64,000 nt of DNA from Beijerinckiaceae bacterium (GTDB taxonomy: Bacteria > Pseudomonadota > Alphaproteobacteria > Rhizobiales > Beijerinckiaceae): assembly GCA_009773635.1 (NCBI GenBank), contig WSYC01000015.1, forward strand, positions 1 through 64,000, read 5' to 3'. The notes below the pieces were generated by a model, which did no database searches, had not been told where the DNA came from, and worked only from the letters and a program-made list of their open reading frames with translations. This document shows, piece by piece, positions 45,410-55,084 of this stretch (within the stretch, counting starts at the first letter, position 1; every line of letters starts with the position of its first letter). Position numbers and translations under genes: made by a program.

Positions 45410-46759
45410 ATGTCGATTCAAGCAGTTACCGACATAGACGTCCTTTCCCTTTCGGTCCGTGATCGGGAGTCTCGTCGACTGGTCGAGGAAGCGATTACGG
45501 CATATCGCGGAGGAGCTCTTCGCTCGGCAATCATGTCGGTCTGGATCGCAGTCGTGCACGACGTCTTCTCCAAGGCTCGAGAACTGGCTGGCCAAGGAGA
45601 TGCAGCCTCCATCGCGTTCATTGAGAGACTGGACAATGCGATCGAGCACAAGAGCATTGTGCAGATGCAGGCACTGGAGCGAGAGCTGCTGGATACGGCT
45701 AAGGACGCTCTGCAGCTCGTCACGCCTCACGAGTACGAGACGCTCAGGAGGATCCAGGAGGACCGCCACCAGTGCGCGCACCCGGCTTTCATCACGGAGG
45801 ACGAACTATTTCAACCGTCTCCGGACCTCGTCAGATCGCATCTCGTTCACGCTCTGAAGTGCCTGCTAATTCATGCCCCGCTTCAGGGAAAGAGTGCACT
45901 TAACCGCTTCAAGGCAGACGTTCTCAGTCCTTCTTTTCCGTCAACCGAGGAAGGCATCAGGACCTTCGTCTCGGCCAAATATCTGAATCGCTCCAAAGAC
46001 GCCTTGGTAGCAAACCTGATCAAGGTTCTGCTCAAGGCACCGTTCTTAGAAGGTGAAGAGGAGCTGCTCAGAAAGAAGCGCCAACTTGCATGGACACTTA
46101 GCGAGGTCGCCGCGAAGAAGACGCGGATATTTGAGGAGATCGCCCGTCCCTTCGTCGGTCAGTTCTTTGATGGCGTGGGCGACGATCGATTACTGAACAT
46201 CTGTACCTATATCGGTGCAGAACAGCAACTGTGGGGTTGGCTTACTGAACCAGTCAAGTTGCGTCTAGTACGCCTGATCGAGGAGTGTACGATCGAGGAC
46301 TTGAAAGACCATCTCGTCTTCGATGCGTTTGCTATTCCTGAATTGGCTGACACCTTATTAGCGAAGTTCACGAGCTTCGCAGCGCCCGAGCGCGTACAGC
46401 TCTTATCTGACAATCCCTGCAGAGAGTTCGTGCCATTCGGCATCGACATCTATTCTGCCTCAGGAAGTTATCGGGATGCGGAGAAGCTGGGACTGACTGT
46501 CGTAATTCCTCTCGCTCGGCATTTCGCGGCTGATGACATCCGCAGAATCCTCGATGCCGTGCTCGGAAACAGCCAAATTTCGTACGCGTCGGGGACAGCA
46601 GACGTTCTGCTGGAAGTTTTCAAGCTGACTTCAGCGGCTCTGCCTGCATCGCGCGACCATTGGCAACGATTTGTCGACGAGATGACCGCCCAGCACGGCG
46701 GCAAGCCTGACACGCCGTACTCCTATCCCAGCATCCGCGCAAAACTAGACGCCGTCTAA
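45410..46759 (+). CDS. HEPN-motif protein inserted in the BREX operon
   Basis: The 449 residues are not one of the known core BREX proteins. The N-terminal 160 residues are helical (AITAYRGGALRSAIMSVWIAVVHDVFSKAR) and include EDRHQCAHPAF, in which Arg119 and His124 form an R-x4-H HEPN ribonuclease motif. The remaining 290 residues are helical and unrecognised. ATG 45410 has GGAG 8 bases before; a GTG at 45401 overlaps the brxC stop. It is 12 bases before pglX, so it is co-transcribed. A possible abortive-infection RNase arm of BREX, or a helper of PglX; both are inference. Confidence 0.8.
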   Translation: MSIQAVTDIDVLSLSVRDRESRRLVEEAITAYRGGALRSAIMSVWIAVVHDVFSKARELAGQGDAASIAFIERLDNAIEHKSIVQMQALERELLDTAKDALQLVTPHEYETLRRIQEDRHQCAHPAFITEDELFQPSPDLVRSHLVHALKCLLIHAPLQGKSALNRFKADVLSPSFPSTEEGIRTFVSAKYLNRSKDALVANLIKVLLKAPFLEGEEELLRKKRQLAWTLSEVAAKKTRIFEEIARPFVGQFFDGVGDDRLLNICTYIGAEQQLWGWLTEPVKLRLVRLIEECTIEDLKDHLVFDAFAIPELADTLLAKFTSFAAPERVQLLSDNPCREFVPFGIDIYSASGSYRDAEKLGLTVVIPLARHFAADDIRRILDAVLGNSQISYASGTADVLLEVFKLTSAALPASRDHWQRFVDEMTAQHGGKPDTPYSYPSIRAKLDAV

Positions 46760-46771
46760 AGGTGTGGCCCC

Positions 46772-49564
46772 ATGAATGACCTCTTGAAACAATCACCTCA
46801 GACCGGCCCTGTTGAATGCCTCGGGAAGACCTTCCCAAGCGATCAGGCGCGGCGGGAACATTTTCTGACGCTGTTGGCGGCGAAGCTGAAGGATGCCGAG
46901 TTCCGCAAGCAGGAAGGGTTTCCGAAAGGAACGGATGAGGCGATCCTCGCGATGTCGGATCCACCCTACTATACCGCTTGCCCGAACCCTTGGCTCACGG
47001 ATTTCGTTGCCTACAATGGTACCCTTTATGGACAGCACGACGGTCATCGTGAAAAGGAGCCGTTTGCGAGCGACGTGAGCGAAGGGAAAAACGACGTAAT
47101 CTATAACGCGCACGGATATCACACGAAAGTCCCGTACAAAGCTATTGTGCGCTACATCCTTCACTACACCCTACCTGGCGACGTCATATTCGACGGGTTC
47201 TGTGGAACCGGGATGACTGGTGTAGCAGCCCAGTTGTGCGACGATTCGTCTGTCGTTAATTCACTGGGTTATCGAGTTGAGAAGGATGGGTCTATTCTTG
47301 AGTCCTACCAAGAAGGCGCCAAATTGAATTGGCGAAAAATATCTAAAATTGGTCGAAGGAACGCAATCCTGAATGATCTTGCACCTGCGGCGACCTTTAT
47401 TTCAAAAAATTATAACAACAACTTCAAAATTGACTTGTATGAAAATCGTGCGGAAGGCGCTCTGCGTGAAGTCGAAAATGCGATCGGATGGATTTACGAG
47501 ACAACTCACGGAGGCGGCAAGTCCAAGGGACGCATAAACTACACCGTTTGGTCTGATGTGTTTTCGTGCCCGGAGTGCGCCGGAGAGATCGTGTTTTGGG
47601 ATGTGGCCGTTGACACAAAGCAGAAGAAAGTCCTTGACGAGTTTCACTGTCCACACTGCTCATTTCAAATTAGTAAGAACAGCATGGAGCGTGCGTATTC
47701 ATCCGAATACGATACTGCAATCTCGCAAAATGTGAGAAGCGCAAAGCAGGTTCCTGTAATGATAAATTACAGCTCCGGATCAGCCCGCTTCGAGAAAAAG
47801 CCGGACGCTCATGATCTAGAGATAATTGCAGAGCTGCAAAAAATTCGCATTCCGTTCGCCTATCCTGCCGATCGGATGATGGAAGGGCGTGAATCTCGTA
47901 GAAACGACCCAATCGGAATGACGCATACACATCATTATTTCACACACAGAAATCTTTACGCCATATCTGCTTTAATCAATTCATTTGGTGATGACGAAGT
48001 TGCATCCATATTAAAGATGACTGTCTTGGATTGCTTTTCTGTACTCACAAAAATGTCGAGATTTAGAGCTCCCGCTTGGTTCGACAAGTCGACTGGACCT
48101 ATGAAAGGGTGGACGGCAGGAACGCTTTATGTGCCGTCCCTTCAGGGGGAGCAGAATGTATTTAATGCATTTCTTGAAAAATCTAAAATGATAGTGCGTG
48201 CGCACAATCCTAAAATTTCACGCCAGTGTATTTCAACGGGTCACAGCGGAAGAATGCTATTGGCTGATAACAGCATTGATTACATATTTCTCGACCCGCC
48301 GTTTGGGGCGAACATTAGCTACTCAGAACTAAATTACATATGGGAGAGCTGGCTGGGTGTTTCCACAAATATCGCAGATGAAGCAGTAGAGAACACTTCT
48401 CACGGAAAAACATTGCACGATTATCGTGCTTTGATGTCGGCATGTTTTCGAGAGGCCTATCGAATATTGAAGCCAGGCCGCTGGATGACTGTGGAATTTT
48501 CGAATACTAAGGCATCAGTCTGGAATGCAATTCAGATTGCATTGCAGGAGGCGGGATTCGTTGTCGCTAATATTTCTGCGCTCGATAAGAAGCAAGGCAG
48601 CTTCAAGGCAGTTACGACGACAACCGCCGTAAAGCAAGATCTTGTCATTTCGGCCTATAAGCCTAACGGAGGCCTAGAGGAGAGATTTGCTAGCTCAGGA
48701 GGGAATGAGCAGTCTGTTTGGGATTTTGTGAGAACGCATCTTTCCTATCTCCCATCGGTAAAGATGAAGTCCGGCGTCTTAGAGTTCATCGCAGAAAGAG
48801 ATCCAAGAATTATCTTCGACAGGATGATTGCGTGGTTCGTTAGGCACAACGTTGCTGTGCCAATCTCCAGCCAGGAATTCCAAGATGGGTTACGCAGTCG
48901 CTTTCCTGGCCGCGATGGCATGGTGTTCCTGCCCGAACAGGTTACCGAGTACGACCGCAAGCGCGCGCAAGTTGCTCAGGCGCCGCAGATGGAGATGTTC
49001 GTCGCCGACGAGCGCAGCGCCATCGACTGGCTGACCGATTTCCTGCGCAAGCGCCCCTCGACCTATCAGGAACTGCACCCTGACTTTATGACGCAGCTTG
49101 GGGCGGGCTGGAAGAAGCATGAAACCCGCCCCGAACTCTCTGAGCTGCTGGAGGATAATTTCCTGCGCTATGACGCATCCGGCGACGTGCCGAGCCAGAT
49201 CCACAACTACCTGTCGACGAACTTCCACGATCTTCGGAACCTCGAAAAATCCGACCCACGATTGAAGGCGAAGGCCAAGGATCGCTGGTTCGTGCCCGAT
49301 CCGAACAAGGCACAGGATCTGGAGAAGAAGCGTGAAAAAGCGCTGCTGAAGGAATTTGAAGCCTACCGCGATGCGCCGGGACGACGCCTGAAAGAGTTCC
49401 GGCTCGAAGTGTTGCGTGCGGGCTTCCGATCCGCGTGGGCCGCGAAAGACTTCAAGACGATCATCTCGATTGCCCAGAAGGTGCCGGAAGAGGCGCTGCA
49501 GGAAGATGAGAAGCTGCTGTTCTGGTACGACAGCGCGCTCACACGCATGGAGGCCAATGCGTGA
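46772..49564 (+). CDS. pglX: BREX DNA methyltransferase PglX (type 3)
   Basis: It modifies host DNA so that BREX spares it. The 930 residues show a DPPY motif in SDPPYYTACPNPW near 62, the SAM-binding VIFDGFCGTGMTGVAAQL near 138, zinc-ribbon pairs CPEC (about 266) and CPHC (about 293), and a second FLDPPFGANISYSE near 507. The order suits a beta-class amino-methyltransferase. The middle, about 47260-48870, is clearly AT-richer than both ends, pointing to recombination. GTGA overlap joins it to brxHII. Confidence 0.88.
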   Translation: MNDLLKQSPQTGPVECLGKTFPSDQARREHFLTLLAAKLKDAEFRKQEGFPKGTDEAILAMSDPPYYTACPNPWLTDFVAYNGTLYGQHDGHREKEPFASDVSEGKNDVIYNAHGYHTKVPYKAIVRYILHYTLPGDVIFDGFCGTGMTGVAAQLCDDSSVVNSLGYRVEKDGSILESYQEGAKLNWRKISKIGRRNAILNDLAPAATFISKNYNNNFKIDLYENRAEGALREVENAIGWIYETTHGGGKSKGRINYTVWSDVFSCPECAGEIVFWDVAVDTKQKKVLDEFHCPHCSFQISKNSMERAYSSEYDTAISQNVRSAKQVPVMINYSSGSARFEKKPDAHDLEIIAELQKIRIPFAYPADRMMEGRESRRNDPIGMTHTHHYFTHRNLYAISALINSFGDDEVASILKMTVLDCFSVLTKMSRFRAPAWFDKSTGPMKGWTAGTLYVPSLQGEQNVFNAFLEKSKMIVRAHNPKISRQCISTGHSGRMLLADNSIDYIFLDPPFGANISYSELNYIWESWLGVSTNIADEAVENTSHGKTLHDYRALMSACFREAYRILKPGRWMTVEFSNTKASVWNAIQIALQEAGFVVANISALDKKQGSFKAVTTTTAVKQDLVISAYKPNGGLEERFASSGGNEQSVWDFVRTHLSYLPSVKMKSGVLEFIAERDPRIIFDRMIAWFVRHNVAVPISSQEFQDGLRSRFPGRDGMVFLPEQVTEYDRKRAQVAQAPQMEMFVADERSAIDWLTDFLRKRPSTYQELHPDFMTQLGAGWKKHETRPELSELLEDNFLRYDASGDVPSQIHNYLSTNFHDLRNLEKSDPRLKAKAKDRWFVPDPNKAQDLEKKREKALLKEFEAYRDAPGRRLKEFRLEVLRAGFRSAWAAKDFKTIISIAQKVPEEALQEDEKLLFWYDSALTRMEANA

Positions 49565-52374
49565 CACAGGCGGGCGGTGGATATGGCATCGGCGAGTGGT
49601 GCTGGCATGCACGGCATGCCGCGCCTTGCCGTGTCGTGGACCGTCAGGATGTCTGGGGCGAGACCGCCTATCGCGTCTGGCTGCCTGCCAAGGATGCCGT
49701 CGTGCGGGCGCGAGGGAAGGACCTTTCACCGTTGGACGAGGTTCGGCCCACGGTCGATCAGATCCTGCATACGGCGGCGGCGGCGAAGCTGCTCGACGCG
49801 CTCGAAGACAATCTGTTGCTGGCGCCGATCCAATCGAGCGTCGTGCCGCTGCCGCATCAGCTCTATGCGCTGAACCGGGCGATGAGCCGCGACCGGATCC
49901 GCTACCTGCTGGCGGATGAGGTCGGGCTCGGCAAGACCATCGAAGCCGGTCTCATCCTGCGCGAACTCAAGCTGCGCGGCATGGCCAAGCGGATCCTCGT
50001 GGTCGCACCAAAGGGGCTCGTGCGACAGTGGCAGGCCGAGATGCGGCTCCATTTCGGAGAGACGCTGCAGTACATCGAGCCGGCAGAGCTTTCCGCCTTC
50101 CGCCAGTGGCGGAATGACGAGGAAAACCTCTGGCGGCTGCATGATCAAGTGATCTGCTCGCTCGATTCCGTGAAGCCGATGGAGGCGCGTCGGGGCTGGA
50201 GCTTGGAGCAGCTCAGCACCTACAATCGAGAACGCTTCGAGGATCTGATTTCGGCATCCTGGGATCTCGTCATCATCGACGAGGCACACCGCATGGGCGG
50301 GAGCACGGACCAGGTCGCGCGCTACAAGCTGGGCGCGGCGCTTGCTGAAGCAGCACCCTACCTGCTTCTGCTGTCAGCAACGCCCCATCAGGGGAAGACC
50401 GACCAATTCATGCGGCTGATGCAGTTGGTCGACCGGGATTCCTTTCCCGATGAAAGCAGCGTGACCAGCGAGCGCGTGCGCCCCTTCGTCGTCAGAACCG
50501 AGAAGCGTGTCGCGATCGACGCCGAAGGCAAGCCTCTCTTCAAGCCCCGCATGACGCGCCTTCATCCGGTCGCCTGGCTCGATCGTCACGCGGCTCAGCA
50601 GCAGCTTTACGAGGCGGTCACCGACTATGTGCGCCACGGCTACAATCAGGCCATGGCCGCGAAGCAGCGGCATATCGGGTTCCTCATGATCCTGATGCAG
50701 CGGCTGGTGACATCCAGTACGGCCGCCATTCGTGTCACGCTCGAAAAACGCCAGGCTCTGCTGGACAAGCCGCCGGCCCAGCCATCGCTGTTCGACACCG
50801 CCGATGTCGACGAATGGGCGGATCTCGACGGCCAGACGCAGGTGGACATCGCCGTCCAGGCCAAAGGCTGGGAGATGGAGAAGGCGGAAGTCGACACGCT
50901 GCTGAGGCTCGCCCGGTCCACCGAAGCGCAGGGAACAGACGCGAAAGCCGAAGCGCTGCTGGAGCTGATCTACAAGCTCCAGCAGGAAGAGAACGATCCG
51001 GAGTTGAAGGTCCTCGTGTTCACCGAGTTCGTGCCGACACAGGCGATGCTTGTTGAATTCCTGGAGAGCCGGGGCTTCTCGATCGCGACACTCAACGGCA
51101 GCATGGATCTCGACGCCCGTAGCCGCGCCCAGAAGGCATTCGCGCAAACGGTGCGCATCCTGATTTCGACCGATGCCGGTGGCGAAGGTCTGAACCTTCA
51201 GTTCTGCCACGTCATCGTCAATTTCGACATGCCATGGAACCCGATGCGGGTCGAACAACGCATCGGCCGCGTCGACCGTATCGGGCAGCCTCATGTCGTC
51301 CGCGCGATCAACTTCGTGCTCGAAGATACGGTCGAGCACCGCGTTCGCGAGGTGCTGGAGACCAAGCTTGCGATCATCGCCGAGGAGTTCGGCGTCGACA
51401 AAGCCGCCGATGTGATGGATTCCGTCGAGGCGGAGCCGCTGTTCGACGAACTGTTCGTCCAGGGATTGCAGAATCCCGACGCCATCGAAGCCAAATGCGA
51501 TGCCGTGGTATCGCAGCTTCGGTCAACGATCGCGGAAAGCCGCAAGAGCAGCGATCTCCTTGCTGATGGTCACGACCTTGATGCCGACGATGCGCGGAAA
51601 TGGCGGGATCATCCAGCGCAATTCTGGCTTGAGCGGGCGATCACGACCGGACTGCCATCGAGGGGCGGTGAAGCGACCAAGGATGGCCATGCATGGCGGG
51701 TTCGCTGGGGCGATGGTAGCGAGACGGCCTCGGTTTGCTTTGACGCGCGCACCGCCGAAGGCAATCCGGCGATCGAGTGGGTAACCCTTGAGGATCCCCG
51801 AGCTCGCGCACTGATCAGCGACCTGCCGCGCTGCGTGGCAGGCCAGCCCATGCCGATCGTTCGGATCGCCGGACTGCCTGAAAGCGTCCGTGGGGTCTGG
51901 TCGTTATGGGAGGTCAGCTTGTCTGCAGACGATTTCAGTCGGCGACGCTTCATGCCCGTGTTCATAAACGATGAGGGGCGCACGTTTTTGCCGACAGCCA
52001 AGCGCATCTGGGATCTGCTGCTCACCGAACAGGTGACGTTGGTCGGACCGCCAGCGATCTCGGATGTGGCGGCTTGGTTCGAAAAATCGAGCAGCGCTGC
52101 CATGGTCCAAGGCGAGCGCATATTCTCCGATCTGGCCGGAGCGCACAAAACCCGCATTCAGGAAGAACGCGAGCGCGCCCAATACGCTTATGAAGCCCGG
52201 CATCAAGCCGTTGGCCGCATCGGCCTTCAGAATGTGAGAGAGCATCGTCGAAAGCGCCTTCAGTTGGACCACGACATCCGCATGGCGCAGCTTGATGCCT
52301 CCGAGGCCTACGCTCCCGATCTCAATGCCATCCTGGTATTGCGCATCGGGGAGATTTCGGCAGGTGCATCATGA
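49561..52374 (+). CDS. brxHII: BREX SNF2-like helicase BrxHII
   Basis: This superfamily 2 DNA translocase of 937 residues has Walker A in ADEVGLGKTIEAGLILRE (about 118-135), Walker B VIIDEAHRM, motif III LLLSATPHQGK, and helicase C motifs STDAGGEGLNLQ and RVEQRIGRVDRIGQ. It starts at GTG 49561 overlapping pglX and overlaps pglZ by 4 bases. The GC content is back at the level of the operon ends, unlike the pglX centre. Confidence 0.9.
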   Translation: MTQAGGGYGIGEWCWHARHAAPCRVVDRQDVWGETAYRVWLPAKDAVVRARGKDLSPLDEVRPTVDQILHTAAAAKLLDALEDNLLLAPIQSSVVPLPHQLYALNRAMSRDRIRYLLADEVGLGKTIEAGLILRELKLRGMAKRILVVAPKGLVRQWQAEMRLHFGETLQYIEPAELSAFRQWRNDEENLWRLHDQVICSLDSVKPMEARRGWSLEQLSTYNRERFEDLISASWDLVIIDEAHRMGGSTDQVARYKLGAALAEAAPYLLLLSATPHQGKTDQFMRLMQLVDRDSFPDESSVTSERVRPFVVRTEKRVAIDAEGKPLFKPRMTRLHPVAWLDRHAAQQQLYEAVTDYVRHGYNQAMAAKQRHIGFLMILMQRLVTSSTAAIRVTLEKRQALLDKPPAQPSLFDTADVDEWADLDGQTQVDIAVQAKGWEMEKAEVDTLLRLARSTEAQGTDAKAEALLELIYKLQQEENDPELKVLVFTEFVPTQAMLVEFLESRGFSIATLNGSMDLDARSRAQKAFAQTVRILISTDAGGEGLNLQFCHVIVNFDMPWNPMRVEQRIGRVDRIGQPHVVRAINFVLEDTVEHRVREVLETKLAIIAEEFGVDKAADVMDSVEAEPLFDELFVQGLQNPDAIEAKCDAVVSQLRSTIAESRKSSDLLADGHDLDADDARKWRDHPAQFWLERAITTGLPSRGGEATKDGHAWRVRWGDGSETASVCFDARTAEGNPAIEWVTLEDPRARALISDLPRCVAGQPMPIVRIAGLPESVRGVWSLWEVSLSADDFSRRRFMPVFINDEGRTFLPTAKRIWDLLLTEQVTLVGPPAISDVAAWFEKSSSAAMVQGERIFSDLAGAHKTRIQEERERAQYAYEARHQAVGRIGLQNVREHRRKRLQLDHDIRMAQLDASEAYAPDLNAILVLRIGEISAGAS

Positions 52375-54365
52375 GCGCCTGGATTGATAGGATCGTGCAC
52401 GATTTTCCTGTCGACTTGTCCCACTTCTGGATTGCATGCGATCCGGACGATCTTCTCTTGGACGAACGGATGCTGCTGAGCCTTCGAGAGCGGGGCTTCG
52501 AAGTCATGCCTTTTGAGGATTCTATAGCCTTTCGAACAGAGTACGAAGAGCGCTATCGAGCAGCGTGGGACCGGGGAAAGGATGGATCTGCCAAAGCGCT
52601 GATCTTGCAGCTCCATGGCAGCGATGTGAACGTGTTACCTTGGGACTACATTCGCGATGGGCGACAGGTCCGTTTGGGCTTGGCAGACCTGTTTCCCAAG
52701 CTCAGTTATAGTGTGATCCGACGAATTGGCTCCGAATACCACGAGGCGCTGTTTGCAGCCCACAATCGGCATGGGACACACCCTTTAGGTGAGAGTGCCA
52801 CCAAAGATTTCATCCTTACGCACATCTTCCGCATCAGCCCATATTTGCTCAACCGCCCCGAAGATTTCTGGCGAGAAGTCTTACGCCTGCACTACCGCGG
52901 ATCTGGCCTGCCGGATCTCCTCGCGGATCATGTATCTGCAATTCTGAGCGAAACCACGCTTGTAGATCTTCCGGTTGCCGAGTTGCTCTCTTCGAAGAGC
53001 TACATGGTGCGTGTCGTGCAAGATGCCTGGGAGCGCTTTCTGGGGCAGTACGGCGTCCACAGCTCTCGAAGCTCGGATGCAGAGCCGACAGAGGCGTTTC
53101 GCGCAATTGCTATTCCGTTTGAGCATCCGGATGTCCGGATGATCGTGGACACGATGTTTCTTGAGGCAACACTCCAGCCGGTAACCATCAAAGGCTCTCC
53201 CATTGGCATCCCGGATTGGGCCAAGGTGGGGCTCATCAGTGATCCCAATGCGCTTGCCGATCTCGTCCGTGATGGCGTGACGAGGATTTCCGGGGAGCTG
53301 CCTGGCATAGATTCTTCGCATCGTGACTGGGGCGATCTCGCGCGCCGATTGGGCGAGGTGATCTTCAGGTTCCATAGCTTGAACGCGAGCCTCGCAGATA
53401 CCGTATTGAAACAAGTCCGGCAGTTGCAACATGAAGCAGATGAACGACTAAAAGCATGGATTTTGAAGCATTTCGCTGATCTGCCGTCCCTGCCTGCCGC
53501 GAAAGCGCCAGTCATGGTTCACCATGTGCCAAGGTTTCTCGCGCTACGCCGCAGCGCTGGCGAGGATCGCATTGCACTTCTTGTGTTCGATGGCCTCGCG
53601 ATGGATCAGTGGATCCAGATCCGTGAGTATCTCACGGAGCGCGTTCCGGGATTTGCAGTAGAAGACGGTGCTTGCTTCGCCTGGCTTCCAACTCTCACAT
53701 CGGTCTCCCGGCAGGCGCTTTTTTCCGGTTTGAAGCCACGAGAATTCGCGGGCTCCATCTCGACGACGTCTCAAGAGCCGTTGCTGTGGGAACGGTTCTG
53801 GCAGGAAAATGGTCTACGCAAGCCGGAGATCTACTATCAGAAGAGCCTCAAGCGGAATGCTCAACTGACTGAGTTGGAAGACGCTATTTCCCACCCGGCC
53901 ACGAAGGTCGCCGGAATAGTCGTCGATATGGTCGACGAAATCGTCCACGGCGCGATGTTGGGCAAGCGAGGTATTGCCGGGCAGATCAGCGCTTGGTGCG
54001 ACACCGGGTTCGTTGAGGAGCTATTCCTGATGCTCGCAAGGCACGGGTATCAGATCTACCTCACCGCTGACCACGGAAATGTCGAAGCGGAAGGGATTGG
54101 TCGGCTCAACCAAGGAGTTGTTTCGGAAGTAAGAGGTGAGAGGGTGCGGACATATCGCAGTGATGCCCTCGCTGAATCAGTGCCCGAGGGAATTGACGGC
54201 TTTCGTTTCGATATCGCTGGACTACCGTCCGACTTCTTGCCGCTATACGCCGGCACCCGGGGAGCATTCGTTCCGAAGGGAGACCAGATCGTCGCGCACG
54301 GTGGAATCTCCGTAGAGGAAGCGATCGTTCCATTCGTAAAAATAACAATCAAGAGATCTACTTGA
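52371..54365 (+). CDS. pglZ: BREX phosphatase-like protein PglZ
   Basis: PglZ is an alkaline-phosphatase-superfamily protein required by all BREX types; nuclease activity has been reported for some members. The 664 residues carry the metal-binding LLVFDGLAMDQW near 406 and the LTADHGN motif near 564, plus a C-terminal GGISVEEAIVPFV typical of the family. ATG 52371 overlaps brxHII. It is followed by brxA with a one-base overlap. Confidence 0.92.
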   Translation: MSAWIDRIVHDFPVDLSHFWIACDPDDLLLDERMLLSLRERGFEVMPFEDSIAFRTEYEERYRAAWDRGKDGSAKALILQLHGSDVNVLPWDYIRDGRQVRLGLADLFPKLSYSVIRRIGSEYHEALFAAHNRHGTHPLGESATKDFILTHIFRISPYLLNRPEDFWREVLRLHYRGSGLPDLLADHVSAILSETTLVDLPVAELLSSKSYMVRVVQDAWERFLGQYGVHSSRSSDAEPTEAFRAIAIPFEHPDVRMIVDTMFLEATLQPVTIKGSPIGIPDWAKVGLISDPNALADLVRDGVTRISGELPGIDSSHRDWGDLARRLGEVIFRFHSLNASLADTVLKQVRQLQHEADERLKAWILKHFADLPSLPAAKAPVMVHHVPRFLALRRSAGEDRIALLVFDGLAMDQWIQIREYLTERVPGFAVEDGACFAWLPTLTSVSRQALFSGLKPREFAGSISTTSQEPLLWERFWQENGLRKPEIYYQKSLKRNAQLTELEDAISHPATKVAGIVVDMVDEIVHGAMLGKRGIAGQISAWCDTGFVEELFLMLARHGYQIYLTADHGNVEAEGIGRLNQGVVSEVRGERVRTYRSDALAESVPEGIDGFRFDIAGLPSDFLPLYAGTRGAFVPKGDQIVAHGGISVEEAIVPFVKITIKRST

Positions 54366-55084
54366 TGAAGTCGCCTGCACCTCAGATCGGATTTGACCGT
54401 TTCATCAAACTGGAATGGGCGGAAGCTGCGCTTCGCGTGAGGGCTGGCGTTTCAAATCTTGATGATCTTGCCAAAATTCTAGACGCATCTCACCCCGGTA
54501 CTGCTGCGAAGAAAAAGACACGAACGGTGCTGAATCGGCTGTGGCTGGAGCCGCTGCGTTCAGACTTAGTCGAGTTCGCGGATCGCGGGGCCAAAATTTA
54601 TCGGGATGGGCCGGATATCTCTGTTCCTGCCATGACTTGGGGGATGGCGTTGGCCACTTATCCATTTTTTGGGAAAGTGGCAGAGATAGTTGGCAGGCTC
54701 ACCGCTCTGCAAGGCGAATGCACCTCCGCTGAAATCCACAGAAGAATGGCTGAAATCTATGGAGAACGCGAGGGAACGCGCCGCATGACGAACATGGTCC
54801 TTCAATCTCAAGCCAGTTGGGGTGCCATCGAGAGACTTGAGAATGGCAAAAGGATTATCCGCAAGAAATCAATCGATCTCCATGGCTCACCAGTCGCCGC
54901 TTGGCTGGCAGAAGCATGCTTGAGATACGCTGGTCGCAGCCTGCCAGTGGCAAGCCTCGACTCAAACCCAATGATATACCCGTTCGCGCTGGGAGGCTCC
55001 ATCTCGTACCTTCTCTCGAAATCGTCCACCGTCGAGATGCGCGTCGACGGCACAGGTAATCAGGTTATTGGTCTGTCGAGTTGA
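54365..55084 (+). CDS. brxA: BrxA-like (DUF1819) BREX protein
   Basis: The 239 residues start at ATG 54365 within the pglZ stop (TGATG). They are mostly helical with RTVLNRLWLEP, MTWGMALATYPFFGKVAEIVGRL and SQASWGAIERL, the pattern of the small DNA-binding BrxA family that closes type 3 operons. The last 20 bases overlap the convergent phage spanin gene. Confidence 0.75.
   Translation: MKSPAPQIGFDRFIKLEWAEAALRVRAGVSNLDDLAKILDASHPGTAAKKKTRTVLNRLWLEPLRSDLVEFADRGAKIYRDGPDISVPAMTWGMALATYPFFGKVAEIVGRLTALQGECTSAEIHRRMAEIYGEREGTRRMTNMVLQSQASWGAIERLENGKRIIRKKSIDLHGSPVAAWLAEACLRYAGRSLPVASLDSNPMIYPFALGGSISYLLSKSSTVEMRVDGTGNQVIGLSS

Larger units (their letters stand above)
35715..55084. mobile_element. 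Genomic island with serine recombinase, ParB-like pair and BREX
   Basis: The segment has lower GC than the nar region, starts with excisionase-like and recombinase genes and carries defence cargo. The exact ends and attachment sites were not found by eye. A deleted IS91 element lies at the left edge and prophage genes at the right. Confidence 0.5.
40304..55084 (+). other. Type 3 BREX operon with extra HEPN-motif gene
   Basis: Gene order brxR, brxF, brxC, HEPN-motif gene, pglX, brxHII, pglZ, brxA, all on the plus strand with gaps of -4 to 14 bases, is one transcription unit. The six core genes match published type 3 BREX in order. None has a frameshift or an early stop, so the system appears intact. 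Confidence 0.85.

Noticed and set aside
40304-55084. DISARM or Pgl system instead of BREX
   Set aside because: DISARM lacks pglZ and brxC and has drmB; Pgl has a kinase pglW. Here brxF, brxC, pglZ and brxA are together.
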